DNA of 64,000 nucleotides. Origin: Hirundichthys speculiger. Its lineage: Eukaryota; Chordata; Actinopteri; Beloniformes; Exocoetidae. The stretch spans positions 310,001-374,000 of the forward strand of contig JAGFBZ010001970.1 in NCBI GenBank assembly GCA_018398805.1. Direction: 5' to 3'. A program made the position numbers and the translations under genes. The notes under the pieces were generated by a model. The model was not told the origin of the DNA. It saw nothing but the letters and a program-made list of their open reading frames with translations, and ran no database searches. The stretch's first letter is position 1; the number at the start of each line of letters is the position of its first letter. Shown piece by piece: positions 1 through 20,143 of this stretch.

Positions 1-2504
1 AAAACCTGTGAGAAACTGATTACTAATCTAGACAGCTGAGCTGAATCTATTGTGATGTTTAACTCACCATCATGTGATATTTGACAACAGTCCGAGAAAC
101 AACTGCTTTCAAGAATAATAATTCCCTTTTAAAAACGTTTAGATCTTTGATATAATATCATATCTTAATAATGAAAACACATCCTGTCAGAGTAAAGTTA
201 CCTTCAGTTCTCTAGAAAAATGTCCACATCTGCAAAAGATCCAAACAAAGTTCTCCGTGACTTTAATTACTTTGAAACTCTGGGTGTCACCAATAAAAAA
301 CAAACAAACAAACAAAAAAACAAGTTGTGTTCATCTGTAAAAATGCCTACATATTTGTTCTCTGCTTATTTTATGATTTATCATCAGCCCAGCTACACCA
401 GAGGTCCCAGAGAAACATACAAAAGCATATTTGCTTATGATTACTGGCCATAGACCATTAGATAACATGCTTAGGTCTTAAAATTGTAGTGAACGCTGTC
501 TGGTCGGTTCATGTGGGGGAATATTTTGGAACTTTTGTAAACACGCACACATGTAAAGAAATGGACAATACTGTGGTCAGCTAAAGGTTACTGAGGTCGT
601 GAGCCACTCTTATATCATCGGGTTGATAATATAATAAATGTGACAGAACTATACACCATCAGAGAACAACATGGACTGAAGGAGCTGGTGAACATGAAAA
701 AAAGATGCTTCAGGAAGAGAGAGAGGGAGTTAATGAAGAGTTTGCAGAGCTAAGAAATTACAAGGGGGTGTAAAGAGAGAAGCTAGACAGTAAGCTCCCC
801 GAGAAAAATGTGCAAGATGTGCGGTGATCAATGGAAAAGCTCTGGCTAACGGAAGCAGAGTCAGACTGATAAAAGCATAGACTGTATAAAAAGAACTGGA
901 CAAGACCTCTGTGATGTCACCAGTAGGTCTTCAGAAGAGTGGATGTAAAGCCCACTTTTACACAGTTAGTGCAAAAATGGGAGAATGTGAGGAACAAAAA
1001 AGTTTGGCAACTGGTTGGAACATACCAACAAGCCATAAGTTAGCTACTTTAGTTTGGCTTAACTCATACTAAATTATGATGCTCACAATACCTTATATTC
1101 ACTCTGATCAAATCGATTCATCCATCCTCATTTCTGGTGTCACTAGCTAAATGATATTTGAAATGAGTCCTACTGGAGGTAGAAGGAGACCAGAAGAAGC
1201 TTGATCAAGCTACACCGACACCCCTGACAAACTGATCACAACCTGCGGGTCCCTGGTGTTCTGTTGGAACTTGGCTCTGGTGGAGGTCCAGGCAAAGGAA
1301 ACTAGCCAACCATTAGTTAGTGGCCTGGCTAATTAATCTGGAAGGGTCCAGACCAACCTGGAGTGTGGGTCATCTGGAGGAGCGAGTTCTTCTGTCAGCT
1401 GTTAGGGGAAGTGAGTGACAAGCTCGAGGCCGTCCTCCAGTAAGTCCCAGGAACAGCTCCTTGGTTGTATGAAAAAGTAGATGCTACTTAGCAAAGCTTC
1501 ATCTAGTGGTCAACGCAGATCCTGTTGCTGCGGTTGGTTAGTATAATTAACAACACAACACACATCATGTTATCTTTAAAATATGACTTATTACACTCTG
1601 TAAGGTCTTCATTCAAAGCTCAGTTCACCAAAAATGCTAAGGACCAAGTAGTTAAAGTGATGACATCTATCTGTTAGCGCCGTCGTCAACAATGTAGCTG
1701 CCACTCAAAAAAATCACGCCGCTACTCACGGATAAATTTGTGGTACCATGTAATTTTAACTAATGTGCTACATGAAAATTCATCACCTGTGCAGTTGTCA
1801 TGGATGTAAAATCTCCAAATCTAGATCTGGACCATAACTGTTTTTTTAATTTATTTATATTATTTATTTCTGCTGGAAAGTTTGTAATTTTAACATGGGG
1901 ATCAATGGAGATCTGACTTGCTGATCCACCTGTTCTTGACAACTCTCTACAACCTCTCTAGAGTGTAGTGATTAAACAGCACAGTCTTCACCTGGTGGCT
2001 TGAGAATGATTTTCTCAGATGAAGCCTTGGGTCATAATGGGTTAAGAAATATGAGCCTTCTATAGCTGCAGTTAGACCAGATTTCACCTTGTCAAATTGA
2101 CTCATTATGAAACTAAGAGCTGGTAGGACACATAGTTGCAGGGCTGTGATTGTACTGTATTTTTATTACCAGCGGATGAGCCACATTTTGTCAAGAAGCA
2201 TGCGTCTTTTCACTGTGAAGTTATAAAACTTGCATATAAACAAAGAACATGTCTTGAATAAGAGGGTGATCTCCATCCTAAGCCAGACACCGGAGCGCCT
2301 CACAGTTTTGTTAGTCATAGTCCAGTCTGTTTGTATTTTATGAAAAGCATATGACGTAGTTGACCTTGAGTGTGTCTCATCCAGTTCCAGATAAAAAGGA
2401 GAAATAAAATCCTGATTGAAAATGCACCAACAAGTCTCATAGCATCACGCTGACGCCTCTTAAACTCATCGTTAGCACTGTGTGTCCTGGTTGTGTTCTG
2501 GTAG
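1..2504. other. wnt2b upstream / intron 1 sequence
   Basis: No coding exon recognised. I looked for a signal-peptide exon ending in a phase-2 donor that would give the WW of the family's SWWYIGALG junction, and found none. The first exon therefore probably lies before base 1. The sequence is AT-rich and non-coding, with a short dispersed repeat near 876-921. Confidence 0.6.
876..921. repeat. Short dispersed repeat, copy 1
   Basis: 'catagactgtataaaaagaa' then 'ctctgtgatgtcacc'. The reverse complement recurs at 41501-41545. Confidence 0.45.
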
Positions 2505-11056
<8,552 letters not shown>

Positions 11057-11900
11057 CGAGGAGGCCTGGACAAACTAAGAGCATATGGGACTCAGTAAAC
11101 TCTGCTCTTATGATTTCCTTCAAGTGGGATTTCCCGACTGTTATACCTCTGGCTTTCGTTGGTTTGACGCCTTTGGAAACAGAGACTTTTAAAGCTTTCA
11201 TTGGACATTGGTGACCCTGCAATTAAGCCCAGCTACGGACTGTGTAGCGCTTAAAAGTGTCTCAAGAGGTGTACGGCGAGCTTTTACGAAACAGACGTTT
11301 AAATCTTTGATATAAAAACAGCTGAATTTATTATATACTGCCATGAATGCATCCTTTGCTGGGGCAGATATGAGATGCCTGTTTGTTTTTCAGTAAGTGA
11401 TTATTATGAGCGTAAGGCATGAACGAGATCACTATAATAGTAATATTTAGTCTGAAGAAAGAAAGAAATGAAACCACTGATGTTGCTTCATTTCAAATGA
11501 CAAGAAGTCAATGCTTTCCTAATTAAAGTCAGAAAATTACACTGTGAACTAAAAGAGAGTATCATGAGATGAAGATGTTTGAGGTAAGGGGTGACACCCT
11601 TGCTGCAGAGATGGGTTTGATCCAGTATGTCGTTAAAGGAAAAAGAACGCATGAACAGAAAAAGTTAAGCTTCACATGAACTTTGGACTGCTGCTTGAAA
11701 GATTTTTCTATATTGTGCTCTATATATAATTGTAGTAGCACATTCTGACTGTGTTACATCATGGCAAACTTTCTCCCTTCTACCTCTGGTTCTTTGTATT
11801 TGCTTCTATTTTTACTGGTACCTTTATGAAAACCCTTAGGACTGTGCAGACTGACAAAAGTACAATAATGAATAAAAAGACTGAGGAAAAATAAAAAAAA
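11057..11900 (+). other. wnt2b: wnt2b 3' UTR (predicted)
   Basis: Non-coding sequence after the wnt2b stop. The first good poly(A) signals are AATAAA at 11871-11876 and 11890-11895, giving a 3' UTR of roughly 0.84 kb. A TG-rich stretch follows at about 11911-11930, as expected for a cleavage site. Confidence 0.55.
11871..11895 (+). terminator. wnt2b poly(A) signals
   Basis: Two AATAAA hexamers, at 11871 and 11890, 815-834 bases after the wnt2b stop. The second is followed by an A-rich run. They are the first canonical signals I see downstream of the stop on this strand. Confidence 0.5.
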
Positions 11901-14900
11901 AAACAGCTATTCATGTTCATGTATTTGGTGCAAATAATGTCAAAGGTAACATCAGAAATTTGTGTGAGTGTTTTCAGACCTTGTTGCCAATTTCAAAGCA
12001 ATTTGATGGACTTTATCCTAACATTGTTGATGCAGAATTACTTTGTCTTCATTACAAAAGCTTTCACAGCATGTTTCCTCTCTCATCACACTGTGACAGA
12101 CCACATTTATAATGCGAGCTTATGCAACAGTGCTTTCAGCTCTTGATTGCAGGTCCAGCACCTCTAGTTAGCTTGTGAGAAGTGGAGGATTTCATGAGCC
12201 CGGGCCAAGAAACTGCAAAGAGAGCAGTGAACTGGCTACGGAGCTTAAATGTGACTTTCTAACATCTGGAAATGCAGCCAGATACAGTGTTAGGCCTTTG
12301 GAGACGCAACCCTTGCAGGGATTTACGGACCTAAATGAATTTGACAACAAGCTCCAAATGCTAGGAATTGTTTCAGGCCCACGTAGGGAGAGAGGAAGCC
12401 AAAGTAAAGTGCTTTGATGAAGACCAAATGACACACAAAGTCAAAAGTTAATTACAAGCAAAATGGAGCATGCCATTTTGTTTGTTTTTCTTGAAGATTA
12501 GAGAAGTGAATTTTCATTTTATACCTAAATAACATGGAAAACCAGTGAGGCCTTCAGTAATCTCAACAATTGATCATGATTTGTTGCATGGTGAGGTGAT
12601 GAAATTAATTGGTTCATTTTTTTTTTTTTTTTTTCCAGTCAGCATGTCAAGTTTCTAGTCAGTGCAGTCTATGAAGGCACTCTCACCTTGGAGTTTCAAA
12701 AATACCTTACTTGTTCTATGTTAAACCTTGTTGATCCTCCGTCTGTCAGTCTTATTAGAGGTCTCCTGTCATCGTCAAGTTTATATGGGCTCCTAAACTT
12801 TAGCTGTGCTTCAGCTATGACAGGCAGAGGATAAATATAACACAGAAAACCAGGTTAGTGTTTTAAGGTTCAGTCTGTTCATCTTTTTTTTCCAGTAACA
12901 TAACAAGACTGACAGATAATGGTATATTTGGGTAGAACAAGTTAATTGATTACAAAATATCCCCACAATTCAAATAATCTATTTTTTGTAAGAGATCTAG
13001 AAAACATGCAACTTTCTTGACAAAGTGAAATTTTCATCAAAAGCAAAAGTGGACCATTACAGGACAATATCTGTGGAGCTTTGTCCTCCACCTTGTGTGA
13101 TCCAATTAAAGTCTATAAAAATAACAGGAGCTGCATTTCGAGCATTCTCTGCAATCATAGTGGCACCAAGTTGGCATTTCTTTTTAACAACAGTTCAGAG
13201 CTAAAATGGTCCCCAGAGAACCCTGCAATCCATATGGATGCTTGACATTCAGAGATGACAGGAAAGAGAAATGTTGTAAATCACAGGCAGAAAGAGACCA
13301 AAAAACAAATCCGCAATGTGTCATTTTAAAACCAAACATGCCAAAGTTTCTCTTTGTGCAGTTAAAATGGTGAATTCCATTCAATCAAATGCCTGATATG
13401 TGATTAATTGTAGTTTTGGGCCATTTCAGACCATCAAAGTGTTTGGTAAGTCTCCGTGAAACAAAAGTCCTTGCAGTTTATTTTTTATTTTATTTTCAGG
13501 AGAATATGGATCTCATGACCTCATGTGAGGTAAAAAAGAACTTTTTGTGGACACAACATTACTATAGATATTATATATCTACAGTAATAGTATAAATATA
13601 TATAGATATTATATATATATACGATGGATATTTGTAAGTTAAATCCAGAACTATATCTCATGTACAGTACGTTTCTTTTTACAATACAACCCCAAGTCAT
13701 CACATTTTTAGGCATCTAATTGGCTCATTTATCCACGGTGTCACAAGCATTTTAGGGTTCAGTGCCTTTTTTCCTACTTGTGTAAAGCTACAGTCTCTAA
13801 TTCCCCACAGTATTTTTAACGGTTTGATGCCTTGTAGTCATTCAGCCAGCTCACATGGATTGGATTTATTGTGTAAATACAGGTTCTGTACAGAGCTGAT
13901 ATTTGTCATTTGGGAACTGCTTAACTCCCCTTACCAGTACTAATGTAACTGGGCAGAGTGATATGGTGAGAAATGCCTCGCCGAAATCCACATGATACCA
14001 AGTCCTTTTGCTCTGTTGTTTCTGTTTTTGTTGTTCTTCCTGTTCTCATTTACGGCAACGGTGTGACGATTTTCATCATAAGCATCACAGACCAGAAAAG
14101 GCCAGAATTGGTTTATTTAAAAATAATAATAATAAAAAATCCTAAATTCAAGAGGAATCCACCTGATGAGCAACAGCAAACCATGCAACAAATAATTCTC
14201 AGTCTGCATATAAAAAAATAGAAATTTGATAGTGATGATTTGTAACGTGTGAAATAAAAACTCCTGAACCAGCACTTTGAAATGGCACTTTAAGCTACAC
14301 AAAGTGACAAAAAGACATGAAAGGGCATTCAAAGACTTAATTATGTTGCACCATAATGTGATTTAACAAAAGAGGCCAAGAATTATAAACAGAAACAATA
14401 TGAGCATAAATACTGTTAAGAGTGATAATTTCCTGTAAACGTGTATTCTTCTGTTGATCTTTAATTTAGCAGCAGCACCCTGAATGAGTCTAAATGTGGG
14501 TACATAAAATAAGCCTCTAATTTCTTTCACAGAAGGAATTGGAAACAAAAGTTAAATGGTATCATGTCTAAACAATCATGCAGGAAAAGAGACCTTTAAT
14601 GGCTGATTGAAATTTTTAAAGGATGCAATTTCTGATATCAGGTTAACCATCTGCTGCAGGTTAAACTGCTAGCACTAATGACAGAGGGTTTAAGAAGTTT
14701 AACACCATGTTGTGTCTGGATTCACCTCCTAGTCTCTGCATGCATGGTCACCGCTTTGTCGTGCTGTCTGAATATGTAGTGAGAATTCTTAATACTCTGT
14801 TCAGCAGGAGTGCCAGACTCTTATTTCATCCTGGGCCACACCAGCATGACTGGAACCATCAAAGGGTTGGTTATAGAGAGACTGCAAAGCTATTTGACAG

Positions 14901-15360
14901 CATATGCTTTTAAATCGTATCTTTTATAATAACTTGGTTGCTAAGGTTGTCATGGTCAGAGGGTGGCAGTGGGACTGGGCATCCATTACTCTCGAGCCTC
15001 CACGTGTAGCTTCTTCAAGCCCAGCAGAACTGTTCTTCCACTGGATTACTGGCACAGGAGGCGGTGTTGTTGATGTTTCTTTGTCATACCAAAAACAACC
15101 AATCACATTGCTTTGTGCTTAGTACAAAAATAACCTGCGTGCACCTGCATGGAGTCCCGCAGGTGGATCATCACCGCATCCAGTCCTGTTCTGGCAAGTC
15201 CTGCGACAACGTAGACGCCCAAACTGTCTGGCTACAACGTGGTGAGGGGGGAACTGGTGCACGGGTTACTGCCTAGTCTCCATACCTTCTGCCCAGGCAT
15301 GCCCCCAGCAGAGGACACGCCACCTTCACTTTCTGGTAGTGTCCCAGCATGGGAAACAGC

Positions 15361-15491
15361 AGCTGGATACACTGGTGACCTGTCCACCTGTACCCCTGCC
15401 TTTCACCCAGAGAGCTGGGATAGACTCCAGCAGATCCCAGTGACCCTGCGTAGGATTAAATGGGCATAGATAATGGATAAATGGATGGGAA
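15361..15491. repeat. L2-like LINE 3' tail
   Basis: Contains 'ggtgacctgtccacctgtac', 'gctgggatagactccagcag' and a final 'ggataaatggatggg'. This block order is typical of fish L2-type 3' ends. Confidence 0.7.
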
Positions 15492-15811
15492 ACAGCAGTT
15501 ACCGTTGTTAAGCTGATGGCTCAATTGGTGTAGAGCCTGGTGTCGGGGGCCGCTTCCAGGGATGGGAGAGGTGAAGAAGATCTCAATGGACAACCACCAC
15601 CTGCCCTAGCCTGGCAGCCCCAGGTCAATAAAGTGCTGCCTCACCACAGTCAGCCTTCCCCATTGGGTGCATGACGACAGTGTTAAGCCACGAAAAGCTG
15701 GCTACTATCTCTGCACCAAACAACACACTGAATGGATTTCACACTGCGGATGTGTAAAGGGCGATTTTGGGTACAACCTAAACCTTTGCTAAACTTGTGA
15801 CCGTGCAGTTT

Positions 15812-15885
15812 GTCCATCCATCCATCTATCCATCTATTATCTATACCCACTTATTCCTAATTTAGGGTTGGGAGGGGGGCTATAT
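15812..15885. repeat. L2-like tail, reverse orientation
   Basis: Begins with tandem 'tccatccatccatctatcc' and continues 'ctatacccacttattcctaa', the reverse complement of the usual L2 tail with its short terminal tandem. Lies opposite in orientation to the copy about 400 bases upstream. Confidence 0.6.
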
Positions 15886-18757
15886 TAGCAGCAGGGTGTT
15901 CACTTAAATAGGCATTTTGATACATTTCTCCATCTTGTTTCAAATGAATAAACTGGATAAATGCTGCAGCTATTAAAAGTGTCAAATATAAACTGCTAGA
16001 TACAAAGGTGATGCTATCAATGTGAAATAAAAAGAAGTGATCTGCGTGTCTGACCTACCAGTTACTTATTTAAGTGATTGGGAATATCAGAATTGAAACA
16101 CTGGCAGACATACTATAGTAAATGTGGGAGCAGTGTGTTCTTCTTTCAGAGGCAGGTTTCAGGAGTCTAACTCACGTTACAGTATGCAATCTTCAGGCAT
16201 ACAGTTGGGATAAAATCCCAGATCACACTAGTTCATTAATTCATCTAACTGCTGAGCTTACGTTGTTGGCTGCAGCTTGCCCAAACCTCTTATTTAGTGG
16301 GTCAGCTCTTACAACTGCTTCTTCTCATTGGAGACTTATACAATATGACACATGTGCCACCAGTTTTGCTTTTCATGCATATCATACACAAAGTTCTTTT
16401 AATACTTTACTTTACTTCCTGGCTCACAGGTTCTGGTCACAAAATTTGCAAATGTTTATCACAATAATTTTATATGCCCAAATAAAAAAGACTGCTGAGT
16501 ATATTTTGTTGGCATCGTGTTTGCCCTGCATCTATGTTCTTTTGTCTTTTCACCCTGACTTTGAGGCTTTCTGCCGTGGAGGTCAGGGAGCATTTCATGT
16601 TTCAACATGCACCCTGGAACTAAGATATGGCACTAAGAGCAAACACTTGAGGTGCAGTCAGCAGTCCTCAACAGAGATTTTCATTACAGCTGCTCACCAC
16701 TCAGGCATGAATGCACAGACCAGGGAGTATGACTACAACATCAGTGGTTCACTGGGATAAAAGCATCTGCTGATGGTGGACGAGTGGTAAAATCATAACA
16801 GTGAGCGTAATGGTTTTTTTATAGCACCATCAAGGCGCTAGAGTTTGAACAAGACACGATCTTAAACAAGGTTCTGTAAATATTCCTGCACAGCTACATA
16901 TTATAGCTTCTTTTCATTTTTAGCACTTTGGCTCTTTGTGATTAAAGCATTGTGATAATGAGGAGTGATTATTTGTGTTCAGAGCGCTTGTTGTTTGCCC
17001 ATTCAAGCAACTGTAGGTTTTGACTTTTGGTGTTATCTTTAAGGGCTTTAAAATCTGTTAGATGTTTTGGAGGACTGCACGCACACCTGTCTACGTTGTA
17101 TGAATACCCATAATTCTTCACTCAGCGTTGGGAGAAACAGACAGACATGGACTGGTATGAGCTGTACACCTGGATACTGTCCCTTTTTGGGTGAAAACAT
17201 CCCTTTTAATTCTGAATCCCACTGACTACAGGTTTTGAGGGTTTTCCTAACAGGAGCAGGGTGAGACTACAACACTGCTTTGTAGCAATAAGGTACCTGT
17301 CAGGAAACAATTACAAACTATCATAGCTGATCAGTAATCACCAGCATTACATAAAAGAAGCTTTTGGATACAGAGATGGAGGATCATCCATTCATGCTGA
17401 CTCCATCAAAGTGGATAAACAATCCCAACAAGTGACCAGAGGTGTCATTTCCAGACCTGACTGAATTTCTAGGTAATGTATTTACTCTTTATTTTTTTTT
17501 GTTTTCTTTCCATTGTGACGTTACTGTAAACTGATTACATTATAATTATATTGCCTGCTAACTAGCACCTGTCAACGTGCTTTGAACAAGCTAATATATT
17601 GTTTAAAATTTCTCTGGGATCCTCTATACACTGCCTCTTCCATGAAGCATCACATTTGACAACTGTAACTTTTAACATTGACATTTTTATAACTGACCCA
17701 CATGTGATGAAGTTATTACCACAGGGTATACCGAAAGACTGACCAGGTCCCAAAATTTCCCATTTACATTCTCTCTCCAGACTGCCTGAAGCCACATATC
17801 TCACTTTTGACCTCTAACTATATTTGGAGAAGTAAACATAAACACAGTGTTTTGTTTGGGTGTTCAAAACACAATAGTTTTAGTGTCTCCTCCCAAAAGG
17901 AGATGTGGTCATCCTGAGGAGAGGAAAGTAATCTAACCAGTAACCTGTTTCTCATCTATAAACAAGCCCTTATATTTTATTGCATTTTGTGTGTGCACAC
18001 ACACACACAAAACATTTTGTTATTGTCTGTAAAATAAATAAATAAATAAATAAAATAAAATGAAGAAAATAACCACACATGCAAGGAAACTGCACTGAAA
18101 GAGCAATTTATTGTACGTTTAGCTGACGAACCCCTCCAAAGGTGGTTCCAGTTGTTCATATGTTCTCCTGTCCTCAGCACATAGTCCTTCATTTCAGCAA
18201 CAATTCAGTTTTTTGTCAGGAACTTCAACAGGCCAGAGTTAAACACAAAACCCAATTTTTGTGTTTTAATAACTGAAATTGGACGAGAACACATTTTATG
18301 CTATTAGAGAACGTCCTTTTTACTGGTTCCCGTTATCACGTTCATTTTTATCCATTTAAATTAACAATTTTGCTTACACTTTTTGACAGCATATATCAAA
18401 TCAAATTGAGCAGCAACTAAACTTGACTCCAGCTGCAAGCAAAGCCAAGTAGATAATGGGATGTGGGGAATGGGATGTTCAAAAAAGTCACTTATATCTT
18501 GCCACATTTTCTTTGTAATTGCTTACGAACCAAAAACGTTATCAGTACTCTGCATACTCAGAGAGCTTAGACTTGAGCTTAAGACTGATGTGGTCTCTGA
18601 AAATAGAAAAAGTTTAAAATAACATGACCTGTCAAAGCTTATCAAGCTCATTTTCAGTAGATGTAAAATGCAATAAAAACTGTTCATGTTGTAAATTGTT
18701 GGGATAAAATGACACCAAAATATTCTGTTACATCTGTCAGGAATAGGTGGTGTTATG

Positions 18758-19289
18758 CAGTAATACCCCACACTTCGCGGTCTCAGCAATCGCGGTCTCA
18801 GTACATCGCGGAAGTTTCAAATCTATTCATAGAAAAAAAATATTCAAAAAAAATTTGAAAAAAATTCAAATGAAGCGCGTGAGGCTGAAGCGAAACCCAT
18901 CACATCAAGAACGAGTCTCAGGAAGCAACAAGAGCCAACAGGGGAGCCCCCATGAACGAATATCGAGACCTGCGATTGGCTGCTATGACGGGTATTTCTG
19001 TGCCGTCGGTTGTCTGTACTCTGATTGGCTGACACGCGCCCCCACATCTCCCATCTCTTGCTCTCATCAGCTACACACAGAGGAGAAATCGTCAAAGTGA
19101 GTGTACCTTCCGTAGATTTTGTGTTCGCGCGTACATGTATATTGTATGTACATATACATATACATATACATATACATGTACATGTACATGTGCATGTGCA
19201 TCTGTATGTACATCCACATCGCGGTTTTCACCATTCGCGGGGGGGGGGGGTCACAGCCCCCATTAACCGCGAAGTGTGGGGAATTACTG
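18758..19289. mobile_element. Tigger-like non-autonomous DNA element
   Basis: Terminal inverted repeats 'cagtaataccccacacttcg' and the complement ending 'gtgtggggaattactg'. CAGT ends and an adjoining TA on the right are typical of pogo/Tigger elements; on the left the TA appears mutated to TG. The interior has a (TACATA)n tract at about 19140-19200 and no transposase. It lies just beyond the likely end of the st7l 3' UTR. Confidence 0.75.
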
Positions 19290-19323
19290 TAGTTTGATTA
19301 TTCGTGCATTTTGAACATGTCAT

Positions 19324-19329
19324 TTTATT
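19324..19329 (-). terminator. Candidate st7l poly(A) signal
   Basis: AATAAA on the - strand, about 720 bases after the st7l stop codon and the first canonical hexamer I see there. It lies just before the Tigger-like element in transcription order. Longer 3' UTRs are possible. Confidence 0.4.
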
Positions 19330-20047
19330 ACACTACTTTTTCACTGAATGGGGCAGAATAAAACAAACTGCATGGCATTGAAGTGTGTTATTGTTTTAGA
19401 AAGCTCTCACATTATCAGCATTTGTGAGGAGTGGATTGAAGTGGTATGGGGTGAGGTGTCACGCTTGGTAACAACTGTTAAACTGCAGATTTGTTATACA
19501 TACTACAGCCACCTAGAGGCTGTAACTCAGAGCTCTGCTTTTATGAAGTCTCAGACTGTTAAATTTCAATGTCTGAGGGCCACCGTTGGATAACAGAGGA
19601 CTTAGAAATATTATCATTTTTAGACATGGTGGGGAATTGAGAGGAACAAGTAAAGTTTTACCCAGGAACACATAAACCCAGTTGGGAGTACTGAGAGGAT
19701 TGTTAAAAACACAACCACCTCCAATTTACAGCCTGGCTTGTGAGAAACAGAAAACTTCTGAATTTCACTTTGCTAACATGGCGACAAGTGAATGACCTGT
19801 GAAGTAGTTGCAGAAACTCACCAAATGTGTTCTTGGAAAAACTCTGGCTGTTGGAACAGTGTGGGGGAGCATCTTTGGAGTGCTATCGCTGTGTTGATAC
19901 AACCTCAGCCAACATAATCAGTAACAATGCAGCAAGTGGACAGTCATGTTGAAGACAGGAGAGCTTTTTGTCCCAGAACTTGGGAGTTGTGTTGGTGTTC
20001 ATGAGTGTGTTGTGTGTGTGTTTGTGTGTGAGAGACAAAAGATGGGG

Positions 20048-20143
20048 TCAGATCCGAGTCAGCTGGTGCCAAAAACTGGACGGCATGAAGCTTTCCATCT
20101 TGTCTGCAAAGAAGCCCAGGGGTGCAAAGAGTGTGCTGAAGAA
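20048..20143 (-). CDS. st7l: st7l terminal exon 15
   Basis: Acceptor ctactttcag. Encodes [31 protein letters not shown] and the stop TGA at 20050-20048. This is the canonical C-terminus of the ST7 family (ending WHQLTRI), read in a frame where the only long ORF is on another frame, so ORF scans miss it. The alternative ST7 tail containing VEDELE was not found. Confidence 0.95.
   Translation of the reverse strand, partial: FFSTLFAPLGFFADKMESFMPSSFWHQLTRI

Larger units (their letters stand above)
11901..18757. other. Region between convergent wnt2b and st7l
   Basis: No recognised gene. Contains L2-like pieces (15361-15491, 15812-15885), a (TAAA)n tract near 18030-18060 and a 212-codon ORF at 16122-16760 of unknown status. 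The sequence just after that ORF stop (GGATAAAAGCATCTGCTG at about 16756-16773) resembles a common fish SINE tail. The rest is unremarkable AT-rich DNA. Confidence 0.6.

Noticed and set aside
18523..18615. Possible extra st7l terminal exon (ends NVFGS)
   Set aside because: There is a fair acceptor, but the sequence matches neither known ST7/ST7L tail and the phase-0 frame hits a stop after five codons.
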